This document shows, one piece after another, positions 1 through 6,236 of a stretch of DNA of 10,365 nucleotides (within the stretch, counting starts at the first letter, position 1; the number at the start of each line of letters is the position of its first letter). The notes under the pieces were generated by a model. The model did no database searches and was not told the origin of the DNA. It worked only from the letters and a program-made list of their open reading frames with translations. Source of the DNA: Pseudomonadota bacterium (GTDB lineage Bacteria; Pseudomonadota; Gammaproteobacteria; Burkholderiales; Ferrovaceae); NCBI GenBank assembly GCA_021804345.1, contig JAJZHV010000023.1:1-10365 (forward strand), read 5' to 3'. The translations under genes and the position numbers were made by a program.

Positions 1-639
1 GCCCCAGCCTATCCCTCCATCGTGGCTGGAGGGGCCAATGCCTGTATTTTGCATTATGTGGAAAACAACGCTCGGCTGCGTCCGGGCAGCTTGCTGCTCA
101 TCGATGCCGGATGCGAATACCAGGGCTATGCGGGGGATATCACCCGCACCTTTCCGGTGGGCGGCACCTTCAGTGCCCCCCAGCGTGACCTGTATCAGGT
201 GGTCCTGGCAGCGCAGCAGGCGGCCTTGGCCCAGGTCAAGCCCGGCAAGCCCTTTCAGGCTTATCATGAGGCGGCCTTGCGGGTGCTGGTGGAAGGGTTG
301 ATCCACTACAAACTCTGCCGGGGGTCGGTAGAGGCCGTGCTGGCCTCCCAGGATTATCAGCGCTTTTACATGCATCGCACCGGGCATTGGCTGGGCATGG
401 ATGTGCATGATGTGGGCTGTTACACGCATCAGGGGCGTTCTCGGAGTCTGCAGCCGGGGATGGTGCTGACGGTGGAGCCGGGTCTGTATGTGCGTCCTGG
501 TCCTCAGGTGCCACGCGCCTTTCGGCACCTGGGTATCCGTATCGAAGATGATGTGCTGGTCACACCCACGGGACATACGGTATTGACGGCCGAGGCGCCC
601 AAAACGGTGGCCGATATCGAAGCCTGGATGCAGGACTGA
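1..639 (+). CDS. pepP: Xaa-Pro aminopeptidase (aminopeptidase P), 3' part
   Basis: Cytoplasmic metallopeptidase of family M24B that removes an N-terminal residue preceding proline. The frame is open from base 1, so the 5' end lies outside the window and only the last 212 residues, the pita-bread catalytic domain, are visible. All five expected dimetal ligands of the PepP family can be placed, counting from the first visible residue: D35 (in LIDAGCEY), D46 (in AGDITRTFP), H129 (in TGHWLGMDVHDVG), E159 (in TVEPGLY) and E182 (in IRIEDD). Their spacing matches that recalled for E. coli PepP. A GTG at 22 could be taken for a start, but it lies inside conserved sequence and is only an internal valine. 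The gene leads the rightward cluster pepP-ubiH-ubi-dsbC, and the pepP-ubiH pairing is common in proteobacteria. The stop is TGA at 637-639. The domain looks intact. Confidence 0.95.
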   Translation, partial: APAYPSIVAGGANACILHYVENNARLRPGSLLLIDAGCEYQGYAGDITRTFPVGGTFSAPQRDLYQVVLAAQQAALAQVKPGKPFQAYHEAALRVLVEGLIHYKLCRGSVEAVLASQDYQRFYMHRTGHWLGMDVHDVGCYTHQGRSRSLQPGMVLTVEPGLYVRPGPQVPRAFRHLGIRIEDDVLVTPTGHTVLTAEAPKTVADIEAWMQD

Positions 640-809
640 AGGAACCAGAGGCGTTCTTGCTGCGTCCCAAGAGGGTGTCCCATAGGGAAGTCGTGGGCTG
701 TGGCCCGTCTCTCGAGCCTGCGTTTGGGGGGCAGAACTGGGCCAGGGGCCCAACTGGCGCTGCACGCTGCGCTTTGGTGATGGATGAATGAGGGGAGTAA
801 CGAAAGATT
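640..809. other. pepP-ubiH intergenic gap with short hairpins
   Basis: These 170 bases separate two genes that usually lie close together. Three small perfect inverted repeats are visible: TCCC-ATA-GGGA (678-688), GGGC-TGTG-GCCC (695-706) and TGGGCC-AGG-GGCCCA (738-752). None is followed by a T tract, so none is a standard rho-independent terminator. No clear -35/-10 pair was recognised. A weak frame from TTG 657 to TGA 791 (44 codons), with GAGG at 648-651 overlapping the last bases before it, is the only small coding possibility; its composition gives no support. The gap may hold a ubiH promoter or leader, or nothing functional. Confidence 0.4.
791..797 (+). promoter_or_regulatory. Probable ribosome binding site of ubiH
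   Basis: AGGGGAG is the only strong Shine-Dalgarno-like stretch before the ubiH ATG at 810. It lies 12 bases from the start, longer than the usual 5-9, so initiation may be modest. No other in-frame ATG is possible without cutting into the FAD-binding glycine motif. Confidence 0.4.
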
Positions 810-2066
810 ATGCGGGATGTCATCATGGTGGGGGGTGGGCCGGTGGGTGCGGCGGCTGCTCTGGGGTTGGCGCGCGCTGGGCTGGAGGTCACCTTGCTGG
901 AGGCGCGCACCTCGCTTCTGGCCGATGATCGGCGCACACTGGCCATTGCCCAGGGCAGTCGAGACATACTGGAGGATCTGGGCGCCTGGCCCGACTCCCA
1001 TGAAGTAACACCCCTCATAGATATTCATGTGACCCAGAAGGGCCATTTTGGCCAGACGCTGCTGACGGCCGCAGAGGCCGGTGTGCCCGCCCTGGGCTAT
1101 GTGATGCGCTATAACGCGCTGGTACAAGCCCTGGCTAGGGCTCTGGAACGCTCCTCGGTGCGGGTGCTCACGGGGGCTACGGTGCAAGCCGTGCAGCCGG
1201 GGGCCACCCAGGCCACGGTGCTCTGGTCCCAAAGCGCAGAAGAGCGTCAGGCCCACACGGCTCTGGCCATTCTGGCCGATGGCGGGCGCGCCCTGACGGC
1301 GGCCACCTTTGGCGCTCCGCAGGAGTCGGCCTACACCCAGGTGGCCCTAGTGGCCCAGGTGGAAACCGACCATTATCACCAGGGGCGCGCCTACGAACGC
1401 TTCACGCCTACTGGTCCGGTGGCGCTGCTGCCCCTGGAGCGCCATTACGCCCTGGTGTGGACGGACACCCAGGCGGTGGTGGAATCCCTGATCGCCTTGC
1501 CCGAGACCGAATTTTTGGCCCGTTTGCAGGCCCATTTCGGGGACCGGGCTGGGCGGTTTCTGGCCGTGCGGGGACGTAGCTGGTTTCCCCTCACCCTCAA
1601 AATCGTCCCCTCCGTGACCCGGGCCCATTGTTTATGCATCGGTAATGCGGCCCAGACCATGCACCCGGTGGCGGGCCAGGGCTTCAATCTGGGCTTGCGC
1701 GATGCCGCCACCCTCTGTGCCCAGGTGCAGGACTGGGCGGCCCCCCTTGGGCCCACACCCACTTTGACGGCCCTCACCTGGCTGGGCAGCGAGGCCATGC
1801 TGGCGCAGTATGTTCGGGCGCGCACGCTGGATCGGCGCGCCGGCATTGCCATGACCCATGCCCTGGTCACGCTGTTTTCCAACGACTGGCCCCTGTTGCC
1901 CCTGATGCGCGGCAAGGCCCTGGCCGCCATGAACTGGCTGCCCCTGGCGCGCCGCACCCTGTCCCGGGTCATGATGTTTGGTGTTTCCCAGGCACTGCCC
2001 GCCTTGCCGCCGCTGCCTTCCCTACCGCGCCGGCTGGCCAGCCGGCTGCTGCGAGAAGAAGCATGA
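810..2066 (+). CDS. ubiH: 2-octaprenyl-6-methoxyphenol hydroxylase (UbiH)
   Basis: Class A flavoprotein monooxygenase (418 residues) of ubiquinone synthesis. The E. coli family member hydroxylates C1 of the ring, using FAD and O2. Visible features are the FAD dinucleotide-binding motif VGGGPVG near residues 7-13, the DDRRTLAIA segment matching the family DxRxxAL block, the HVTQKGHFG segment, GRAYERFTPTGPVALLP, and the second FAD/ribose motif GNAAQTMHP from residue 278 followed by VAGQGFNLGLRD. GN in place of GD here, HV..xGHFG and GRA-ERF are what separate UbiH from other members of the UbiH/F/I family. The central DG motif reads ADGGRALTA (D157), without the usual serine of DGxxS. The stop overlaps the next ATG by 4 bases, so the two hydroxylases are probably coupled. 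Regiospecificity is inferred from the family, since some bacteria use enzymes of broad specificity. Confidence 0.9.
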   Translation: MRDVIMVGGGPVGAAAALGLARAGLEVTLLEARTSLLADDRRTLAIAQGSRDILEDLGAWPDSHEVTPLIDIHVTQKGHFGQTLLTAAEAGVPALGYVMRYNALVQALARALERSSVRVLTGATVQAVQPGATQATVLWSQSAEERQAHTALAILADGGRALTAATFGAPQESAYTQVALVAQVETDHYHQGRAYERFTPTGPVALLPLERHYALVWTDTQAVVESLIALPETEFLARLQAHFGDRAGRFLAVRGRSWFPLTLKIVPSVTRAHCLCIGNAAQTMHPVAGQGFNLGLRDAATLCAQVQDWAAPLGPTPTLTALTWLGSEAMLAQYVRARTLDRRAGIAMTHALVTLFSNDWPLLPLMRGKALAAMNWLPLARRTLSRVMMFGVSQALPALPPLPSLPRRLASRLLREEA

Positions 2067-3301
2067 AACAAGCCCCCTATGACGTGGTGATCGTGGGCGC
2101 GGGAATTACCGGCCTGGCCCTGGGGTTGGCCCTGCACCAGGGCGGGCTGCGCGTGCGGGTGCTGGAGCATGCCCCGTTGGCGCGCTTCGTGCCCGAGCCG
2201 GGCTTTGATTCCCGGATTTATGCCCTCAGCCGCTCCAGTCAGGCCTTCTTGCAGCAGGTGGGGGGCTGGGAGCAGCAGGATGCCAGCCGCCTGCAGCCCA
2301 TTCTGGGCATGGAGATTTGGGGTGACCGTCAGGGCCGCTTGCAGTTTGGGGCGGCGCAGCACTCCCATCGAGCGGGCAGCCCGCGGGCTGCACCCCAGGC
2401 CCAGGGCACCATTGTGGAGGCCGGGGCCATGCTGGAGGGTTTGCTGCGCGTGATGCGGGTCGAGGCCCCCGATTTGGTGCAAGTGCCCGAAACGGTTCTG
2501 GCAGTGGAGCATGAGCCCGCAGGATTGCTGCTGCGCCTGCAGCGTGGGGCGCCCCTGCGCTGTGCGCTCCTGGTGGCGGCCGATGGTGTGGGCTCGCCGG
2601 TGCGCGCCCACATGGGGGTGAGTGCCACCTTCAAGGCCTATGATCATCAGGCCCTAGTGGCCAATTACCGGACCAGTGGACCCCATGGCGGCCTTGCGCG
2701 CCAATGGTTTAGCGCAGGAGAAGTCTTGGCCCTGTTGCCTTTGCCTGGGAACCATGTGTCCCTGGTGTGGTCTGCCCGTAAGGCCCATGCGCGGCGTTTG
2801 CTGGAAAAAACACCGGCGCAGCGCATGGCAGCCATTGAGGGGGTTATCGGGCCCTCAGTGGAGGCAGGGCCAGAGGCCCTGGCCGCCCCGCAATTGCTAG
2901 AGGAACTCACCACGCCCCAGGGCTTCGATCTGCGCCTGATGCGCCCCGACACCCTGGTGTTGCCGCGTTTTGCTCTGGTGGGGGATGCGGCTCACGGCGT
3001 GCACCCCATGGCCGGCCAGGGTTTGAATCTGGGGTTGCAGGATGCCGCCACCCTGGCCACGGTGCTGTTGCATCGGGGATGGGGGCCGGATTGTGGCGAC
3101 TGGTCCCTGTTGCGGCGCTATGCCCGGGCGCGCCAGGAGCCCATTGCCCTCATGCAGGGCTTGACCGATGGCCTGTACCGACTGTTTGACAGCGAGCAGT
3201 GGGGGTTGCCACTGTGGCGTAACTGGGGCATGAACCGGGTCAATCAGTGGGGCTGGCTTAAAAACCGTCTGATGGCTCATGCCAATACCGGATCACAATG
3301 A
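2063..3301 (+). CDS. Second UbiH/UbiF/COQ6-family FAD hydroxylase
   Basis: A 412-residue FAD-dependent monooxygenase, paralogous to the upstream ubiH product. Visible features are VVIVGAGITGLA with the GxGxxG dinucleotide motif near the N-terminus, GFDSRIYALS (the family FDxRxxALS block), the DG motif AADGVGSPVR at D174-S178, and the GD motif VGDAAHGVHPMAGQGLNLG with D308. These are the full signatures of the UbiH/F/I/COQ6 family. It most likely performs a second ring hydroxylation (C5 or C6) of ubiquinone synthesis, complementing UbiH. Which position it acts on cannot be read from the sequence: UbiF, UbiI, UbiL and UbiM types all fit, so no symbol is given. The start ATG overlaps the ubiH stop (ATGA at 2063-2066), with purine-rich GAGAAGAAG just upstream. 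dsbC follows with almost no gap. Confidence 0.88.
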   Translation: MKQAPYDVVIVGAGITGLALGLALHQGGLRVRVLEHAPLARFVPEPGFDSRIYALSRSSQAFLQQVGGWEQQDASRLQPILGMEIWGDRQGRLQFGAAQHSHRAGSPRAAPQAQGTIVEAGAMLEGLLRVMRVEAPDLVQVPETVLAVEHEPAGLLLRLQRGAPLRCALLVAADGVGSPVRAHMGVSATFKAYDHQALVANYRTSGPHGGLARQWFSAGEVLALLPLPGNHVSLVWSARKAHARRLLEKTPAQRMAAIEGVIGPSVEAGPEALAAPQLLEELTTPQGFDLRLMRPDTLVLPRFALVGDAAHGVHPMAGQGLNLGLQDAATLATVLLHRGWGPDCGDWSLLRRYARARQEPIALMQGLTDGLYRLFDSEQWGLPLWRNWGMNRVNQWGWLKNRLMAHANTGSQ

Positions 3302-3320
3302 ATTTACAATGGAACGATCA

Positions 3321-4109
3321 ATGATGCGTGCAGGATTAACCCGAATAGTCCCTAGTCCCTTCTTCTTGCCCCAGAGCGTCCGCCACCTTCTGTCCGCCGG
3401 CTTAGGGCTCTGTGCGGGGCTGGCCTTGCTGGGCGCCACCTTGCCGGCCCGGGCGGATGTCAACAGCGTGCGCCATTTGCTGGAGTCCCGGGTGCCCAAA
3501 TTGGCACCCCATGTCACGCATATCAACCCGGCCCACGCCTTGGGGTTGTACGAACTCTTTACGGACGACCGGCAGATTCTCTACACCGACGAAAACGTCA
3601 CCTATCTCATTTCGGGGGATATTCTGGAGGCCAAAACCCTGACCAATCTGACCGAAGCGCGCCTAAAGGTGCTAGGGGCCATCAAGCCGGAGACCTTGCC
3701 CCTGGATTTGGCCATGAAAAAGGTCAAGGGCAATGGCAAACGTCAACTGGTGGTGTTTTCCGACCCCGACTGCCCCTATTGCCGCAAGCTGGAAAAGGAA
3801 CTGACGGGGGTGACCGATGTCACCATCTATACCTTTGTATTCCCCATCGGCAGCCTGCATTCCCAGGCCCCGGAGCGGGCGCGCTGGATCTGGTGCGCCC
3901 CCGATCGGCAAAAGGCCTGGGATGATTACCTGCTGCATGAGGTCCTGCCGCCCAAAAAGGAATGCCCCGCCCCACAACTGGATACCATCCAGGCCCTAGC
4001 GGAAAAATACCGGATCAACGGCACGCCCACCCTGATCTTTGCAGACGGGCAGATGGTTCCGGGCGTCGTGTCCCAGGCCGATCTGGAAAAAATGCTGGGC
4101 CCACGCTGA
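3321..4109 (+). CDS. dsbC: Thiol:disulfide interchange protein DsbC
   Basis: Periplasmic protein-disulfide isomerase, expected to be a V-shaped dimer kept reduced by DsbD. From the ATG at 3321 (262 residues) there is a signal peptide with basic residues, a hydrophobic core LLSAGLGLCAGLALLG, and a probable cut after LPARA before D46. Next comes the N-terminal dimerisation domain (YLISGDI, NLTEARL), then a thioredoxin-fold domain with the active site DPDCPYC (C151, C154), a second cysteine pair (C192, C215) matching the structural disulfide of E. coli DsbC, and the cis-proline loop GTPT (P236). The start is uncertain. In-frame ATGs lie at 3279 (inside the upstream gene), 3309, 3321 and 3324; 3321 is chosen because GGAAC sits about 7 bases before it. 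The gene is last in the rightward cluster and faces plsC-ygjP tail to tail. Confidence 0.92.
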   Translation: MMRAGLTRIVPSPFFLPQSVRHLLSAGLGLCAGLALLGATLPARADVNSVRHLLESRVPKLAPHVTHINPAHALGLYELFTDDRQILYTDENVTYLISGDILEAKTLTNLTEARLKVLGAIKPETLPLDLAMKKVKGNGKRQLVVFSDPDCPYCRKLEKELTGVTDVTIYTFVFPIGSLHSQAPERARWIWCAPDRQKAWDDYLLHEVLPPKKECPAPQLDTIQALAEKYRINGTPTLIFADGQMVPGVVSQADLEKMLGPR

Positions 4110-4147
4110 GGGGATCTTCTGCCTAACCGGGTCTTCTCCCAGGCCGG

Positions 4148-5656
4148 CTAAAACTGGCGATAAAAGGCGTCGTTGGCCTGTAACTGCTTGCGCGCGGCTT
4201 GGAATGGGGGGTAAATCCGGGCCACGGTGGCCCAGAAGGCCGGGCTGTGATCCAGGTGGACCAGATGCGCCACCTCATGGGCCACCACGTAGTCGATTTC
4301 TGCGGGCGATGCTTTCATCAGGCGCCAATGCAGGCGAATCTCTCCCCGACTGTTGCAACTGCCCCAACGCGTGCGGGCATTGGTCAAAAACAGGGGCGGC
4401 GTGGGGCGCCCCAGTTGTTGTGCAAAATAAGCCACCCGCTCCGGCAAATACTCCAGCGCCCGGGCGCGATACCAGTTGCGTACCAGTTCGGGCACAGGCC
4501 CCCGGGACGGATCCACTTCCAAAGGCTCTAGCGGGGAGGGGGGTTCTAGCGCCAGGCTCCCTTGCGGATGGTCAAAGCGTAACAGGCGGGTCTGCCCCAT
4601 CCAGGGCAAGGCCTCGCCCTCTTGGAAGGCGGGGGCCTTCAGTGCATTGACCCGTTGCCAATGGGCCAGCTTTCTTTGCACCCAGGGCCATTGGGCCCGG
4701 ATGGCCTGCTCGGCTTCCTGCAAGCCAACCCAGGGCGGCAGGGCCACGGTCAGCCCACTGTGATTGACGATCAGGCCAATGCTGCGTCGCCGGGCGCGCC
4801 GGGCCACCTGATAGACCACTTCCTGCTGGTCGATGTGCAGGCGATAGTGCCGCAAGCCCTGTGCCGCTGCCGGCGCCGGTAAGCCCAAGACTTGCCCCCG
4901 CGTGCGGGCCGCAGCCGACTTTTTTTTGCGCACGTAATAGACGGCTTTTTGGCCACTGAGCTGTTCCAGTCGGGCTTCGATCCACTGTTCGGCCTCCTTG
5001 CTCACTGCAAGGCCTTCCCGCCCCACGCTGGGGATAGGGGGGCCCAAGCACACCTGGATCAGTCCCGGATGCTTGTCCAATAGCCCCTTGCGCCAAATCT
5101 GACCGGCATTATGGACCAGGGGTACCACCGGCACCCCTGCGGCCGCCGCCAGTAACCCCCCGCTGGGGGCATAGCGCGCCTTGTACCCGAAGGGAACGCG
5201 CGTGCCTTCGGGAAAGATCACCACATGCAAACCGGCCTTGAGGCGTTCCAGGCCTTGGGTTTGCACCTGCATGAAGGCCTCGCGGGGCTGATCGCGGTCG
5301 ATGGCGATGGGGTCCAGCTGCGCCATGCCCCAGCCAAAAAACGGAATGGAGAGGATTTCCCGTTTCAGCACAATGCAATGGGGTGGGACGAAGGCGGGAA
5401 AAAACATGGTTTCCCAGGCGGATTGATGCTTGGCCAGAATCACGCAGGGCTCCTGGGGCAGATTCTCCCACCCTTCCACCTCAAAGCGTACCCCGCACAA
5501 CAGGGTGCCCAGGCGCAGCATGAGGCGACACCAGGCTCCGGAAAAATACCGTGGACCACGGGCAGAAAAGGGTTTGGACAAAAACATCAAGGACACGAAG
5601 GGGGGCGTGAGCAACAACTGGCAGACCAGGAACAAGGCCGAGCGCAGGGCAATCAT
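4148..5656 (-). CDS. PlsC-type acyltransferase fused to YgjP-type metal hydrolase
   Basis: A 502-codon gene joining two families that are normally separate neighbours. Residues 1 to about 245 are a 1-acyl-glycerol-3-phosphate acyltransferase (PlsC) of phosphatidic acid synthesis at the inner membrane. They show an N-terminal hydrophobic segment (residues 3-26), catalytic HQSAWE (H77-E82, the HX4E variant of HX4D), LKREILSIPFFGWG, and FPEGTR at 148-153. Residues from about 266 to 502 are a YgjP/DUF45 (M48-like) domain, with RRARRRSIGL near 285-294, TRWGSCNSRGEIRLHWRL, and the zinc site HEVAH at 460-464 with H470 as likely third ligand. E. coli YgjP is reported, as I recall, to hydrolyse UTP, so a peptidase role is not assured. 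About 20 polar residues link the domains. AGGGGA lies about 9 bases before the ATG, which overlaps the gmhB stop (ATGA). Both active sites look intact. Confidence 0.88.
   Translation of the reverse strand: MIALRSALFLVCQLLLTPPFVSLMFLSKPFSARGPRYFSGAWCRLMLRLGTLLCGVRFEVEGWENLPQEPCVILAKHQSAWETMFFPAFVPPHCIVLKREILSIPFFGWGMAQLDPIAIDRDQPREAFMQVQTQGLERLKAGLHVVIFPEGTRVPFGYKARYAPSGGLLAAAAGVPVVPLVHNAGQIWRKGLLDKHPGLIQVCLGPPIPSVGREGLAVSKEAEQWIEARLEQLSGQKAVYYVRKKKSAAARTRGQVLGLPAPAAAQGLRHYRLHIDQQEVVYQVARRARRRSIGLIVNHSGLTVALPPWVGLQEAEQAIRAQWPWVQRKLAHWQRVNALKAPAFQEGEALPWMGQTRLLRFDHPQGSLALEPPSPLEPLEVDPSRGPVPELVRNWYRARALEYLPERVAYFAQQLGRPTPPLFLTNARTRWGSCNSRGEIRLHWRLMKASPAEIDYVVAHEVAHLVHLDHSPAFWATVARIYPPFQAARKQLQANDAFYRQF
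4920..4927 (-). repeat. A8 homopolymer at the plsC/ygjP domain junction
   Basis: On the coding strand the sequence is CGC AAA AAA AAG TCG, encoding RKKKS at residues 243-247. This run of eight A lies just where the acyltransferase domain ends and the linker to the YgjP domain begins. Such runs allow polymerase slippage and are frequent sites of sequencing error. Gain of one base leads into a frame open to about 4572, and loss of one base gives a stop about 49 codons later, near 4771. Neither would end the acyltransferase promptly. Confidence 0.85.
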
Positions 5657-6231
5657 GCGGCGTCGTCCCCTGTGGGATGCGCATGAGAGGGCACTGGGTT
5701 AGCGGTGATCTGGCGCACAGCTTCGGCTAAATCGGCAAAGACCTGGGTGCCCGCCGGCAGGCCACCGGCATCCAGGGTTTTTTGACCTTTTCCGGTGAGT
5801 ACCAGCATGGGCTGGGCGCCCGAATCCCGGGCGGCCACCAGATCGCGCAGAGAATCGCCAATGGCGGGTACCTGACTGAGCGGAATGTTGTAGCGCTGCT
5901 GGATTTCTTCAAACAGGCCGATGGCCGGCTTGCGACAGCGACAGCGCGCCTCGTTGGCGTGGGGGCAAAAAAAGATGGCATCTAGGGCAGCGCCCTGTTG
6001 GGCCAGGGCGTCGATCATTTTTTGATGGATGCGATTGAGGGTGGCCATGTCGAACAGGCCACGCGCAATGCCCGACTGATTGGTGGCGATCACCACGTGA
6101 TAATCCAGTTGGTTAAGGCGCGAAATGGCCTCCAGACTGCCTGGAATGGGACGCCATTCCTCGGGGCTCTTGATGAAACGCTCGCTGTCGATGTTGATGA
6201 CCCCGTCGCGATCCAGGATGACCAGTTTCAT
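5653..6231 (-). CDS. gmhB: D-glycero-beta-D-manno-heptose-1,7-bisphosphate 7-phosphatase
   Basis: Cytoplasmic HAD-superfamily phosphatase that removes the 7-phosphate in the ADP-heptose pathway for the LPS inner core. From the ATG at 6231 (192 residues) it begins MKLVILDRDGVIN, with nucleophile D7 and acid/base D9. ATNQSG follows as HAD motif II. The structural zinc site CPHANEARCRCRKP gives ligands C89, H91, C97 and C99 and the motif III lysine region, and IGDS at about D126 is motif IV. This Cys/His loop separates GmhB from histidinol phosphatase and other HADs. An ATG at 6240 overlapping the glyQS stop (ATGA) is also possible. It is less favoured because GGAAGG directly abuts it, whereas the same GGAAGG sits 9 bases before 6231. 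The 3' end overlaps the start of the plsC fusion by 4 bases. The C-terminal tail after about residue 177 is low in conservation. Confidence 0.92.
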   Translation of the reverse strand: MKLVILDRDGVINIDSERFIKSPEEWRPIPGSLEAISRLNQLDYHVVIATNQSGIARGLFDMATLNRIHQKMIDALAQQGAALDAIFFCPHANEARCRCRKPAIGLFEEIQQRYNIPLSQVPAIGDSLRDLVAARDSGAQPMLVLTGKGQKTLDAGGLPAGTQVFADLAEAVRQITANPVPSHAHPTGDDAA

Positions 6232-6236
6232 CCGGC

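Noticed and set aside
657..791. A possible 44-codon small gene with a TTG start after pepP.
   Set aside because: Only a weak GAGG lies nearby, there is no ATG at the start, no recognisable family is visible, and several frames are open in this stretch.
504..1256. Long minus-strand frames over the pepP end, the gap and ubiH.
   Set aside because: Low-complexity composition without recognisable motifs; they arise from the open reverse frames of GC-rich genes.
1445..2647. A 400-codon open frame on the minus strand opposite ubiH and the second hydroxylase.
   Set aside because: It is the mirror of high-GC coding sequence, is rich in His, Gln and Arg, has no family signature, and crosses two well-supported genes.
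4121..4150. A possible bidirectional terminator between dsbC and plsC-ygjP (GCCT/AGGC with GGG/CCC, or TAACCGG/CCGGCTA).
   Set aside because: The stems are short, bulged or mismatched, and no T run of useful length follows on either strand.
4039..4650. A 203-codon plus-strand frame downstream of dsbC.
   Set aside because: It lies over the 3' end of dsbC and antisense to the YgjP domain, whose zinc-site residues are clearly coded on the minus strand.
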